Positions 1-8,535 of a stretch of 64,000 nt of DNA are shown in pieces (position 1 is the first letter of the stretch; the number at the start of each line of letters is the position of its first letter). Source of the DNA: Bacillota bacterium. GTDB lineage: Bacteria; Bacillota; Clostridia; Christensenellales; SZUA-584. The stretch lies in NCBI GenBank assembly GCA_023406895.1, contig JAEXTV010000034.1, positions 29,068 through 93,067 on the forward strand, in the 5' to 3' direction. Under the pieces are notes generated by a model. It did not search any database. It had not been told where the DNA came from and saw only the letters and a list, made by a program, of their open reading frames with translations. The translations under genes were made by a program, and so were the position numbers.

Positions 1-97
1 CCCACGACCGATCGTATTTATTTAACGTAAAGTATCCGAAGCGATAATAGCTCCGGTTGCTAAACGAAAAATAGCGATTGGACATCGATCCGTTCAT
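1..97 (-). CDS. Partial unknown protein, divergent from blaI, runs off the left edge
   Basis: An open frame of 32 codons starts with ATG at 97 on the minus strand and is still open at the window edge. It is preceded by a good ribosome binding site (GAGGGG, six bases before the start) and, further upstream, by a strong sigma-A promoter. The visible residues are rich in Tyr, Phe, Ser, Arg and Asn and I do not recognise a family. The gene is divergent from blaI, so the two share a roughly 180 bp control region. The coding call rests on the promoter, RBS and open frame rather than on homology. Confidence 0.5.
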   Translation of the reverse strand, partial: MNGSMSNRYFSFSNRSYYRFGYFTLNKYDRSW

Positions 98-123
98 GTC
101 TGCCCCTCAATTTGGTTTGCCTT

Positions 124-153
124 ATTATATGCAGAGATGTTTTGATTCGTCAA
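124..153 (-). promoter_or_regulatory. Sigma-A promoter for the left-edge gene
   Basis: On the minus strand TTGACG (153-148) is followed by an 18 bp spacer and TATAAT (129-124). It lies about 30 bp upstream of the start codon at 97. Confidence 0.7.
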
Positions 154-219
154 GTCAAAAATTGAAAAAGAGATAAACGGCATCGATCAAAGGACATAAA
201 AAGACAAATAAACATTCTC

Positions 220-248
220 TTGACAATTGCGTACGACTTAAGTAGTAT
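220..248 (+). promoter_or_regulatory. Sigma-A promoter of the blaI-M56 operon
   Basis: A consensus TTGACA (220-225), a 17 bp spacer and TAGTAT (243-248) sit 29 bp ahead of the blaI start. The spacer and -10 are overlapped by a palindrome that is a likely repressor site. Confidence 0.8.
232..247 (+). promoter_or_regulatory. Candidate BlaI/MecI-type operator
   Basis: TACGACTTAAGTAGTA is a 16 bp palindrome with one mismatched base pair (positions 4 and 13). Its core is ACTTAAGT and it ends in TAC/GTA half-sites like those bound by BlaI/MecI family dimers. It lies across the spacer and the first bases of the -10, so binding would block RNA polymerase and give autoregulation of the operon. The assignment is inferred from position and symmetry. 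Confidence 0.6.
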
Positions 249-277
249 GGGTATTATTAACATGGGAGAAATTAAGC

Positions 278-652
278 ATGATACCTAAAATTTCTGAATC
301 TGAGCTTGAAGTCATGCGAATGCTTTGGCGCGAAGCCCGCCCCTTATCGTTTACTGAGATACGAACAGAGCTTGAGTGCAATAAAAACTGGAGTAAGTCC
401 ACAATACAAACGCTTGTGGTTCGATTGCGCGAAAAGGGTGCCGTTGACACAGAAACCAACTACGTGACGCTGTATAGGCCCGCCGTTAGCGAGCAGGAGT
501 ATTTATTGGCAGAGGAGCAGCTGTTTCTTGATAAACTTTATAAAGGGAGCGCAAAAAAGCTTGTCGCGTCTTTGTGCGAAAACGGCCAATTAAGCGAAAG
601 CGATATCGACGAATTAAAGCAATTTTTCAAAATGGAGGACAGTCACGAATGA
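278..652 (+). CDS. blaI: BlaI/MecI/CopY family transcriptional repressor
   Basis: This 124-residue protein has the family's usual length and layout. An N-terminal winged helix occupies about residues 1-75 (ISESELEVMRMLW at 5-17, WSKSTIQTLVVRLREKGAV further on), followed by a C-terminal dimerisation helix region. Proteins of this family repress their own operon and are inactivated when a partner M56 metalloprotease senses a signal and triggers cleavage. The ATG at 278 follows a GGGAGA ribosome binding site. The stop overlaps the start of the M56 gene (ATGA at 649-652), so the two are translationally coupled. The inducing signal is not evident. Beta-lactam is not implied, because the partner lacks a visible penicillin-binding domain. 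Confidence 0.9.
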   Translation: MIPKISESELEVMRMLWREARPLSFTEIRTELECNKNWSKSTIQTLVVRLREKGAVDTETNYVTLYRPAVSEQEYLLAEEQLFLDKLYKGSAKKLVASLCENGQLSESDIDELKQFFKMEDSHE

Positions 653-2844
653 TAATCTCACAATTGAGCAATATTTTTTGTACGATTTTGATTATGTCAC
701 TCTCCGGCAGTGCTCTCATACTTCTATTGTTTGCGTTGAAGCCGCTTATACGCCATCGTTTATCCAAATCAGTACAATATGTTTTATGGCTTATCACACT
801 TGCGGCGCTGCTCGTTCCCGTATCAAAGCTGATTGCCATACCCGAAGCACCAACAAATATCATTGTTGAACCCATCCAGACTGTTGTTGAACAAAATAAT
901 ATTTTAGCTGAAGAAAAAACAAACGCAGCACCGCAGACGAACACAGATACAAATTCTGAGGCAGAGGCAACGGTGATACCGGCTGCTACACCCGCACCCG
1001 ACCCTATAATAACAGCAACAATTGTATTTATTATGATGAACGACCTGTTAATCGTGTTGATCGTGCTGTCTTATTACATCGTGAGCTACATTCGTTTCAC
1101 AAAATTAGTGCGCCGCCACCGCACCCGGGCGCGTATGGAAGAACTATATGAGTATGCCGGCATGTGCGGTGACATGGTTGCGCCGCGTCTTTACCGCAGT
1201 GCGCTCGCAACGACGCCGATGCTGATTGGAATTTTTAAACCCGAGATTATATTGCCTGACCGTGAATATACCGAGGGACAGATCCAGAATGTATTGAAGC
1301 ATGAGTTAATTCATATTCGCAGGCGGGATATCATATTCAAGTGGCTGTCTGTATTTGCTTGTGCCTTGCATTGGTTCAATCCGCTTGCATGGCTAGCCCG
1401 GCGCGAGATTGAACGGATCTGCGAATTATCCTGTGACGAGGCAGTCGTACGCAATTTAGATCATAAGGAAAAGCAAAATTATGAGGAAACGTTGACCTCC
1501 ATCACAACCGACACCAATGCATCAAAAGCCGTTCTTTATACAACGATAAGTGAAGAAAAAGAGATGCAGAAAGAGCGGCTGAACGCCGTTATGAAATATC
1601 AAAAGCGCACTTGGGTTACTCTCATTACTTCGACGGTTGTTGTGGCTATGGCGGTTTGTGCTGTCTTTGTATTTGGTGCAGGAGCGGCTCCGTCGTCAGC
1701 GCCGGGGGACTATAGGGCCGACGCAGCGCATCCGGCATTCATGCAGAACGTTTTACCAATGCAGATGCCCGCGTCAACACCCGTACCGAGCGTTTTATCC
1801 ACGTCGGAAACTGAAGGAACAATGGAATCAACAGACAACGGGAGCGCTATACCATTAGCGACACCCGCGCCAACATCCTCAACCGATCCGTTGGACGAAG
1901 TGATTGAGTTTAAAGACCCGATTGTGGAAAAGGTCATCCGAACCTCAATAGTTAAGCCGGAAGGCCCCATCAACGTTAAGGACATGATGACAATCACCTC
2001 CTTCGAATACGATCCCGTCAACGACAAAAACGCCACCGGAACCATTACGACGCTTGACGATTTGAGGTTTTGCGTCAATCTTGAAAGGCTGCGTGTGTTG
2101 CATCAGCCGGTCACGAACATCGAGTGCCTGCGAGATCTTGACAGGATACAGGTTGTATGCATACTGGGCTGCTCAGTTTCCGATCTCTCGCCGCTTGCGG
2201 GTAAGAACATCTTGAGAGAAGTTTGGATCAGCGGCAACCCCGTGACGGACGCTTCGCCAGTGCTTGCTCTGCCGAACCTAATAGAGTTTAATGCCTATTA
2301 TGGCACGGGTGTTACGGATATCTCCGCGATCCCTGCCACAAGTTGCTTGCAAAACTTCTACTGCGATAACAAGCTGGAAGATTATTCGCCGCTGCTGAGG
2401 TCGAAAACCCTGCAATCCGTAGAACTTGCCGGCATATCCGACGCGTTTTTCAGAGAGTTGATAAAGAAATTCAGATATATGTCGTCTATTCGGATAAGCA
2501 ATTCTGATATCAAGGATCAAAGCCTCAAGCTGTTAGAGGGTTACAATCTGTACGGCCTTTCACTGGAAAACTGCGGTCTGGAGGACATTTCCGGCCTAGA
2601 GGGCCTTATGAGAGTCGATGACCTCAGATTAGGAGGCAACCAAATTGAAGATATTTCGGTGCTCGAGCACTTCACGCAAATCAGCTACTGTTTGGATCTC
2701 AGAGATAATAACATTCGCGACTTCAGCCCCCTGAAATCCATAAAGCTGACGAGTCTTTATATAATGGGCAACCCCAACTCAAGCAAGACATCCAAAGCAG
2801 TTCTGGATGAGCTAAGAAAAGGCGGCTGTACAGTTAACGAATAG
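649..2844 (+). CDS. BlaR1-like M56 metalloprotease sensor with leucine-rich-repeat ectodomain
   Basis: I chose the ATG at 649 (731 residues) because a GGAGG site precedes it, it overlaps the blaI stop as ATGA, and the paralogue at 3047 starts identically. Membrane helices lie near residues 8-30, 42-62, 125-150 and 325-345. The cytoplasmic zinc protease has HELIH at 218-222 and the third ligand motif CELSCD around 258-263. After the last helix comes a Thr/Ser/Pro-rich linker and then about eight internalin-like leucine-rich repeats (about residues 470-725, with repeated NxIxDIS-type units). BlaR1 normally ends in a penicillin-binding domain. Here the LRR domain replaces it, so the ligand is probably a protein or glycan. 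The partner is the upstream BlaI-type repressor. Confidence 0.85.
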   Translation: MIISQLSNIFCTILIMSLSGSALILLLFALKPLIRHRLSKSVQYVLWLITLAALLVPVSKLIAIPEAPTNIIVEPIQTVVEQNNILAEEKTNAAPQTNTDTNSEAEATVIPAATPAPDPIITATIVFIMMNDLLIVLIVLSYYIVSYIRFTKLVRRHRTRARMEELYEYAGMCGDMVAPRLYRSALATTPMLIGIFKPEIILPDREYTEGQIQNVLKHELIHIRRRDIIFKWLSVFACALHWFNPLAWLARREIERICELSCDEAVVRNLDHKEKQNYEETLTSITTDTNASKAVLYTTISEEKEMQKERLNAVMKYQKRTWVTLITSTVVVAMAVCAVFVFGAGAAPSSAPGDYRADAAHPAFMQNVLPMQMPASTPVPSVLSTSETEGTMESTDNGSAIPLATPAPTSSTDPLDEVIEFKDPIVEKVIRTSIVKPEGPINVKDMMTITSFEYDPVNDKNATGTITTLDDLRFCVNLERLRVLHQPVTNIECLRDLDRIQVVCILGCSVSDLSPLAGKNILREVWISGNPVTDASPVLALPNLIEFNAYYGTGVTDISAIPATSCLQNFYCDNKLEDYSPLLRSKTLQSVELAGISDAFFRELIKKFRYMSSIRISNSDIKDQSLKLLEGYNLYGLSLENCGLEDISGLEGLMRVDDLRLGGNQIEDISVLEHFTQISYCLDLRDNNIRDFSPLKSIKLTSLYIMGNPNSSKTSKAVLDELRKGGCTVNE

Positions 2845-2923
2845 AGGTATGTTTCATGTGAAGGACGATTTGCGTGCTGCTGCTTTCAGCCCTCCCGTCT
2901 GCGTCTTGATGATGACACTATAT

Positions 2924-3046
2924 TAGAAAACTTCTGAACTCTGAGTTTGAAGTCATTCAAATGCTTGAGTGCGAAGGTGGTGCGAAAACAGCCAATAAGC
3001 CATATCGACGAATGAAATCAATTTTTTAAATGGAGGATGGTCATAC
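2924..3046 (+). pseudogene. Internally deleted blaI relic ahead of the second M56 gene
   Basis: The sequence matches two separated parts of blaI. Bases 2931-2970 resemble the start of blaI (the ESELEVMRML coding stretch). Bases 2981-3046 resemble its last 70 bases, including the CENGQ, IDELKQFF and GGAGG-containing end. The roughly 250 bp between, which encode most of the winged helix, are missing, and the frame is broken. The retained GGAGG still serves the downstream gene. This shows that a blaI-M56 pair was duplicated as a unit and the second repressor then decayed. Confidence 0.8.
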
Positions 3047-4942
3047 ATGATAATCTCACAATTGAGCGATATTTTTTGTACGATTTTGATAATGTCACTC
3101 TCAGGCAGCGCTCTCATACTGCTATTGCTTGCGTTGAAACCGCTTATACGCCATCGTTTATCCAAATCAGTCCAATATGCCCTGTGGCTTATCACGCTTG
3201 CGGCGCTGATTGTTCCCGTTTCAAAACTGATTGCCATACCCGAAGCGCCGACAAAAATCGTCGTTGAACCGATCCAGACTGTTGTTGAACAGAATATTTT
3301 TTTAGCTGAAGAAGAAACAAACACGTTACCGCTGACGAACACAGATACAAATTCTGCGGCAGAGGCAACGGCGACTCCGGCCGTTACACCGGCTCCGGAC
3401 CCTGTATTAACAGCAACGGTTGTCTTTATTATGTTGAACTATCTGTTAATCGTGGTGGCCGTGCTGTTTTATTACATCGTGAGCTACATTCGTTTTACAA
3501 AAAAAGTGCGCCGTCACCGCACACGGGCGCGCATGGAAGAGCTTTATGAGCATGTCGGGTTGTGCGGCGACACGATTGCCCCCCGTCTTTACCGCAGCGC
3601 GCTCGTAACAACGCCGATGCTGATTGGGATTTTTAAACCCGAGATTATATTGCCTGACCGTGAATATACCGAGGGGCAGATCCAGAGTGTATTGAAGCAT
3701 GAATTAACTCATATGCGCAGGCGGGACATCATATTCAAGTGGCTGTCTGTATTTGCTTGCGCTTTGCATTGGTTCAATCCGCTTGCATGGCTAGCCCGGC
3801 GCGAGATTGACCATATCTGTGAATTATCCTGTGATGAGGCAGTCGTACGCAATTTAGATCATAAAGGAAAGCAGAATTACGGGGAAACACTGATTTCCAT
3901 CGCAACGGATACCAGTGCGCCTCGCGCAGTGCTTTCCACAACGATGTGTGAAGAAAAAGAGGTGCTCAAAGAGCGGCTGAACGTTATTATGAAGTACCAA
4001 AAGCGGACGTGGATTGCTGTCGCTGTTTCGACGGTTATTGTCGTTGCGGCAGTGATCGCTGTTTGTGTGTTCGGGGCGGGAGCGGTTCCGTCGTCGGCAC
4101 CGGTCGATTATAAGATTGACGCCTTGCAGGGTGATTGGCCATCGGCAACACCTGAGGCAACAGTGGCAGCCGTGAACGTGCAGCCATCGACGGCACCTAA
4201 AGCAACAATTCAACCGGTATCTATACAAAGTGATACACCATCAATGGCATCTGAGACATCAACGCCGCCAGAACCCATTCAAAGCTTTTACGAATCGTCT
4301 TCATCTTTGCAGGCACCGGACCCGGATGATATCAGTGAGCTGCGCAAAAACGCCATAGAAGTGGGCACGAAAAGTGAATTTGCTGATGCGCTGTTGACAG
4401 CGAACGTCATTGTTTTGAAAAAAGATATAACGATTGATGATGAATTTATGACACTGGAAGATATCAAAGCGCTGGTTATTGATGAAGGCGTCACGCTGAC
4501 TGTTACATGTATGAATCTTCATGCTAAATGTGCAATCATTAACCTTGGAGAAATTATAGTGGCCGACTCCGGGCGGTTGATGTTTTTCAGTGAACCGGAT
4601 TACGCCACAATCGGTAAAATCAGTGTGAAAGGGAAAAACGCTAAAATCTTATATGGTGCAGGCAAAGTCGGTGCTGAAGCCATTGCTTATTTTCTGAGTG
4701 AAGATTCGCTCTTTAATGAGCTTAGTTTAACTCCGCCTTACAGAGAAGGCGAAACTGTTGAGATACTCGTTGACCAGGACATTACGATACCTGCCGGTAA
4801 AACTCTTTGGATGAATGCTCATAGCGTATTGCATGTGGCAGAGGGAGTGACACTGACCAATAACGGGGCCATACGCTATTATGTTGAACCTGTCGTTGAT
4901 GGGAAAATCGATGGAATAGGAAAAGTCATATATGATAATTAG
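3047..4942 (+). CDS. BlaR1-like M56 metalloprotease sensor with beta-rich ectodomain
   Basis: This 631-residue protein is nearly identical to the upstream sensor over about its first 350 residues: the same membrane helices, HELTH at 218-222 and the CELSCD motif. After the fourth helix the two diverge completely. A Thr/Pro/Ser-rich linker leads to a domain of about 200 residues (430-631) with repeated hydrophobic strands, KDITI and GVTLT motifs and NNGAI turns, suggesting a beta-solenoid. The same domain forms the C-terminus of the LysM protein at 5025. The sensor lacks an intact adjacent repressor, so it probably acts on the BlaI at 278 or on a repressor elsewhere. The family role is known; the ligand is not. 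Confidence 0.85.
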   Translation: MIISQLSDIFCTILIMSLSGSALILLLLALKPLIRHRLSKSVQYALWLITLAALIVPVSKLIAIPEAPTKIVVEPIQTVVEQNIFLAEEETNTLPLTNTDTNSAAEATATPAVTPAPDPVLTATVVFIMLNYLLIVVAVLFYYIVSYIRFTKKVRRHRTRARMEELYEHVGLCGDTIAPRLYRSALVTTPMLIGIFKPEIILPDREYTEGQIQSVLKHELTHMRRRDIIFKWLSVFACALHWFNPLAWLARREIDHICELSCDEAVVRNLDHKGKQNYGETLISIATDTSAPRAVLSTTMCEEKEVLKERLNVIMKYQKRTWIAVAVSTVIVVAAVIAVCVFGAGAVPSSAPVDYKIDALQGDWPSATPEATVAAVNVQPSTAPKATIQPVSIQSDTPSMASETSTPPEPIQSFYESSSSLQAPDPDDISELRKNAIEVGTKSEFADALLTANVIVLKKDITIDDEFMTLEDIKALVIDEGVTLTVTCMNLHAKCAIINLGEIIVADSGRLMFFSEPDYATIGKISVKGKNAKILYGAGKVGAEAIAYFLSEDSLFNELSLTPPYREGETVEILVDQDITIPAGKTLWMNAHSVLHVAEGVTLTNNGAIRYYVEPVVDGKIDGIGKVIYDN

Positions 4943-5024
4943 AAACCAAAAATAAGATTTATGGCGGCTATATCGTAAATACTGAACTGTTCAATAACTA
5001 AGATGCCAATAATAGGAGGATGCT

Positions 5025-5954
5025 ATGAAAAGATTTTGCGCTTTCACACTTGTCGTTATCGTTATGCTCGCCTTGCTGCCGGGTTATGCCAGCGCAGGTG
5101 CTGCTGAGCCTTCTGAGATAACAACCCATGTTGCTGCACCAGATTTTAATCTTGGCCAGATTTCCCAGATGTATGAAGAGTATACCGTCAAGCGCGGAGA
5201 CAGCCTTTCCTCGATTGGCAGACAGTTTAACGTATCATGGCGAGACATCGCGAAACTGAACAATATACGCGGCCCGAAGTATACCATTCGGCCCGGGCAG
5301 ATATTAAAAATCCCACAGTCCCTCACACCATCTCCGTCTTATGTGAAACAGCTGCGCAAAAATGCTGTCAAAGTGAATACGGAAAAAGAATTTGCTGACG
5401 CGCTGAATACAGCCTATGTTGTTGAATTAAAAAAAGATATAACGATAAGTGATGATTTTGTGACATTAGACGATATCAATGTCTTGGTTATTGATGAGGG
5501 GGTTACGCTGACTGTGACATGTATGAATTTTTATGCTTCATGTGCAATCGTTAACCTTGGAGAGATCGTCGTGAAAGACAGCGGCCGCATGATTTTTTAC
5601 AGTGAACCGGATTACTCCTGTATCGGAAAAATCAGTACCCGGGGGACAGACGCCCAAATTGCCTTCTTTTCCGGAAAAATCGGTGCTGAAGAAATTACTT
5701 ATTTTCTGAGCGAAGATTCACTGTATAATTCACTCTCTGTTGTCGCAAGTTCCTCCGATGGGAAACTTGTCGAGATATTGGTTGACAGCGATATTGTCAT
5801 ACCTGCCGGTAAAACCCTATGGATAAATTCTGATAGCGTTTTGCATGTGTCAAAGGGAGTGAAACTAACCAATAACGGTACCATAATCTATTTTAACGAA
5901 CCTATCATGGAAGGAAAAATCGTTGGAATAGGAGAAGTGGTGAACGGTGGTTAG
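5025..5954 (+). CDS. Secreted LysM protein sharing the ectodomain of the second M56 sensor
   Basis: This 309-residue protein has a signal peptide (residues 1 to about 25, cleavage near ASA-GAAE) and one LysM domain (53-97, YTVKRGDSLSSIGRQF and IRPGQILKIP). A C-terminal domain (107-309) matches residues 430-631 of the M56 sensor encoded just upstream almost strand for strand (LRKNA, KKDITI, VIDEGVTLTVTCMN, PAGKTLW). LysM binds peptidoglycan N-acetylglucosamine, so the protein should be held in the wall. A perfect AGGAGG (5014-5019) precedes the ATG. No catalytic residues are recognised. It may be a ligand, competitor or co-receptor for the sensor, but this is inference from the shared domain. 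Confidence 0.85.
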   Translation: MKRFCAFTLVVIVMLALLPGYASAGAAEPSEITTHVAAPDFNLGQISQMYEEYTVKRGDSLSSIGRQFNVSWRDIAKLNNIRGPKYTIRPGQILKIPQSLTPSPSYVKQLRKNAVKVNTEKEFADALNTAYVVELKKDITISDDFVTLDDINVLVIDEGVTLTVTCMNFYASCAIVNLGEIVVKDSGRMIFYSEPDYSCIGKISTRGTDAQIAFFSGKIGAEEITYFLSEDSLYNSLSVVASSSDGKLVEILVDSDIVIPAGKTLWINSDSVLHVSKGVKLTNNGTIIYFNEPIMEGKIVGIGEVVNGG

Positions 5955-5960
5955 TGTATT

Positions 5961-6036
5961 ATGTCAAAGATTAAAGACAAGCCCCTAGAAGTCTTTTTCT
6001 TCGGCATCGACATTGCAGCGTCGTTTTGAAGCTGTA
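5961..6036 (+). pseudogene. 3' relic of a third copy of the tandem membrane protein
   Basis: Bases 5988-6036 closely resemble the last coding bases of the two membrane protein genes downstream (the EVFFFGIDIA stretch and the end GTTTTGAAGCTGTA). A small frame of 22 codons (5961-6029) remains open but ends early relative to the paralogues. The rest of the copy is gone, apparently deleted when the LysM gene became its neighbour. Confidence 0.65.
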
Positions 6037-6070
6037 AAAGTCTACCCTGTTGATTATAACGAGGTCTGAT

Positions 6071-7273
6071 ATGAAAAGAAAGCTGTTCTGCATTTTCCTC
6101 GTGCTTGTCGGTGCGGCTGTTATCGCCGGAACTATTCTGCTATCACTGGGAAGGCCAGAGGAAGCCGACGCGAGCGCTGTTTATGCGCTCATTATCCTCT
6201 CGGTAATCACAATCATAGCGGCAGCTGCGAGCATGAGTGAGCCATACATATTTGAAATGACTGAGCGCGAAAGGACTCTTTTGTGGGTTTATCGTGCAGT
6301 GAATATTGTGTCCATATTGGTTTGCTTTGCGTTCATTGTCATCATGTTTTTCCTGACGGGCTATTACTCCGATTTCGTATTGCCAAACGCGGTACTGCTT
6401 ATTTTCCCGGCAGCAGCAAGTATGATTGTGGCGGCGCTGAATTTGAGAGTTCGCCCTCCCATTGTCAGGCGAAACATCATTAAAGTCGCGGTCACTCTTT
6501 TGATATCGGCTGGGCTCATATTTGTTTATGCGAGCTGCATGCCCAAATACGCCATAGAAGACGGTATAAAAATTCTACACACAGACGAGGAATTCGCACA
6601 AAAGGATGTTTATTACCCTGCGTTCTTTGCTCCGGGGGAACCAAACGGCTACATCTATAGGGTGGTTGACTACTCCTACGACGAATTGATTGGGAGCAAT
6701 CCTTTCTATCGCGAATTGTTCGAGTACTATTGCGATTCATACGGCTATGACGCAAACGGCCTACACGATGTTAAAGGATATATCATTTTTAACCCGGCGA
6801 CGGGAGCATTTGCTTATGTGCGTACGAAAGAACAAGACCTCACATTCAGCCCCGGAGATTGGCCGGAGTTTAACTGGAACTTCATGCAAGACAGGGATAA
6901 GCAGCATGCCACCGTGCTCAACCTGTACTTCAGAGAATGGTACCCGGCAATGAATATGTATGCTGATGACGTGAATCCAATGCTCACTGTCAGCAGTAAC
7001 GAGTGGGATTCAAAAATAGTGGATGTTATGTATCCGCATAATTTCCCTGAGGATGAGGCGCGGGCCTTCCTCCGAAGTATAGGAGAGGAAGAGCTCAAAA
7101 CAAAATTGCTAAAACAACTCAATGATCTGGATCAGGTCGTTGTGTTTGATAAGAAAGAAGACGGGACGTTGGGATTGACTATCAAAGGCACAAAAGGTAA
7201 GACGGTAGAAGTGTATTTCTTTGGCATTGATATCGCCACTTATCAAGACGGAGAGATCGTTTTGAAGCTGTAG
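6071..7273 (+). CDS. Unknown multi-pass membrane protein, paralogue 1
   Basis: This 400-residue protein has about five membrane helices in its first 165 residues (MKRKLFCIFLVLVGAAVIAG onward), then a soluble C-terminal domain of about 230 residues. The latter contains NPFYRE, YCDSYGYDANGLHDVKGYI, FSPGDWPEFN and the end motif EVYFFGIDIATYQ. The ATG at 6071 is preferred over the TTG at 6050. It has GAGGT at proper spacing, and the paralogue begins with the same MKRKL. I do not recognise the family. It follows the M56/LysM genes on the same strand with no clear terminator between, so it may belong to the same regulon. Confidence 0.75.
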   Translation: MKRKLFCIFLVLVGAAVIAGTILLSLGRPEEADASAVYALIILSVITIIAAAASMSEPYIFEMTERERTLLWVYRAVNIVSILVCFAFIVIMFFLTGYYSDFVLPNAVLLIFPAAASMIVAALNLRVRPPIVRRNIIKVAVTLLISAGLIFVYASCMPKYAIEDGIKILHTDEEFAQKDVYYPAFFAPGEPNGYIYRVVDYSYDELIGSNPFYRELFEYYCDSYGYDANGLHDVKGYIIFNPATGAFAYVRTKEQDLTFSPGDWPEFNWNFMQDRDKQHATVLNLYFREWYPAMNMYADDVNPMLTVSSNEWDSKIVDVMYPHNFPEDEARAFLRSIGEEELKTKLLKQLNDLDQVVVFDKKEDGTLGLTIKGTKGKTVEVYFFGIDIATYQDGEIVLKL

Positions 7274-7300
7274 CTGGTTATTTTTTACTGTGAGGTCAAA

Positions 7301-8443
7301 ATGAAAAGAAAGCTGTTATGTATTTTCTTCATGCTTACGGGGGTGGCTACTATTGCCGGGGCTATTCTGCACTCTCTCAAAAGACCCGAAAACGCTGATG
7401 TCAGCCCTTTGTATACGCTTATCATCCTCTCTGCTGTGACGATAATAGCGGCAGCTTGGAACATTAGAGAGCCATACAAGCCTGAGTTATCCAAGCACGA
7501 CAGCAAGATTCAGAGAGTTTACCGTACCGTGAACATTCTGGCCATACTGGTTTGCTTGGCATTCGTCATCTTGATGCTGTTCATGACGGATGACTATACT
7601 GATTCAATGCGGCATATCACTTTTCTTATGCTTCTGGCTGGAGCGGGCATTATTCTGGCTGCATTTTGTTTAAAAGAGCGCCCGCCCATTATCAAGCGGG
7701 ACATTGCCAAGACTGCGGTCGCTCTTTTGATATCGGCTATGCTGATTGTTATTTATTTGACCTGCATGCCCAAATACTCGCTGGACGACAGCATCACGAT
7801 GCTCCGCACGGAAAAGGAGAATGCGGAAAAATATATTTTTGATTTGAGCGATTTTAATATAAGTCTGGTGCATTCGTATGTTTCAAGGTGGGCGGGCGAA
7901 ATGGACGCGGCATTCGGCCCCAATCCCTTTTATATCATGATGTATCAATTTGGTTGTGATTCGTATCGCTACGATGCTGACGGTCTGCACATTGTGAAGG
8001 GATATATCAACTATAATCCGGCTAACGGCGCATATGAGTTTACGCGTGCACAAGAACAAGATCTGTTATTCAGCCCCGGGGAATGGCCGGTGTTCAACTA
8101 TAACTTTTTAAATGACAGTGAAGGGCAGCACAGTGCCGTGCTCAATCTGTTTATCAGGGAATTGGATAACTCTAAATGGGCTCAGTATGATTCTAGCTCA
8201 TTTCTCACTGCCAGCAATGGCGAGTGGGACGCAAAGCTGATGGATGTTATGTATCCGCATAATTTCCCTGAGGACGAAGCGCGGGCTTTTCTGAAAAGCA
8301 TGGGAGAAGAAGCGCTTAAAACTAAGTTGTTGAAACAAATCAATGATCTGAATTCAGAGTTTAATGACAAGATGATAGAAGTATATTTCTTTGGCATCGA
8401 CATCGCAACTTATCAAAATGGAGAGATCGTATTGAAGGGATGA
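7301..8443 (+). CDS. Unknown multi-pass membrane protein, paralogue 2
   Basis: This 380-residue protein is a tandem duplicate of the one at 6071. It shares the N-terminal helices, the CMPKY motif after the last helix, NPFY, DGLHIVKGYI, FSPGEWPVFNYNF, MYPHNFPEDEARAFL and the final VYFFGIDIATYQ. It lacks a short insertion near the C-terminus that paralogue 1 carries (the IKGTKGKT stretch). The start follows a GAGGT site with the same spacing as in paralogue 1. The gap between the genes is only 27 bp, which suggests co-transcription. Function is unknown; the C-terminal domain probably faces outside, but topology is not certain. Confidence 0.75.
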   Translation: MKRKLLCIFFMLTGVATIAGAILHSLKRPENADVSPLYTLIILSAVTIIAAAWNIREPYKPELSKHDSKIQRVYRTVNILAILVCLAFVILMLFMTDDYTDSMRHITFLMLLAGAGIILAAFCLKERPPIIKRDIAKTAVALLISAMLIVIYLTCMPKYSLDDSITMLRTEKENAEKYIFDLSDFNISLVHSYVSRWAGEMDAAFGPNPFYIMMYQFGCDSYRYDADGLHIVKGYINYNPANGAYEFTRAQEQDLLFSPGEWPVFNYNFLNDSEGQHSAVLNLFIRELDNSKWAQYDSSSFLTASNGEWDAKLMDVMYPHNFPEDEARAFLKSMGEEALKTKLLKQINDLNSEFNDKMIEVYFFGIDIATYQNGEIVLKG

Positions 8444-8535
8444 ACCCTATTCCGAAAGAAAACCGCAGCAATCAGCGGCCGAGTGTGCGCTTTTATGAAC
8501 GGTAATGACGGCAATAAAAGATTTGCGCTATCCGT

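Noticed and set aside
3047..4942. Beta-lactam resistance interpretation of the BlaI/M56 genes
   Set aside because: No penicillin-binding domain in either sensor and no beta-lactamase or PBP gene nearby, so the name BlaR1 is only a fold label here.
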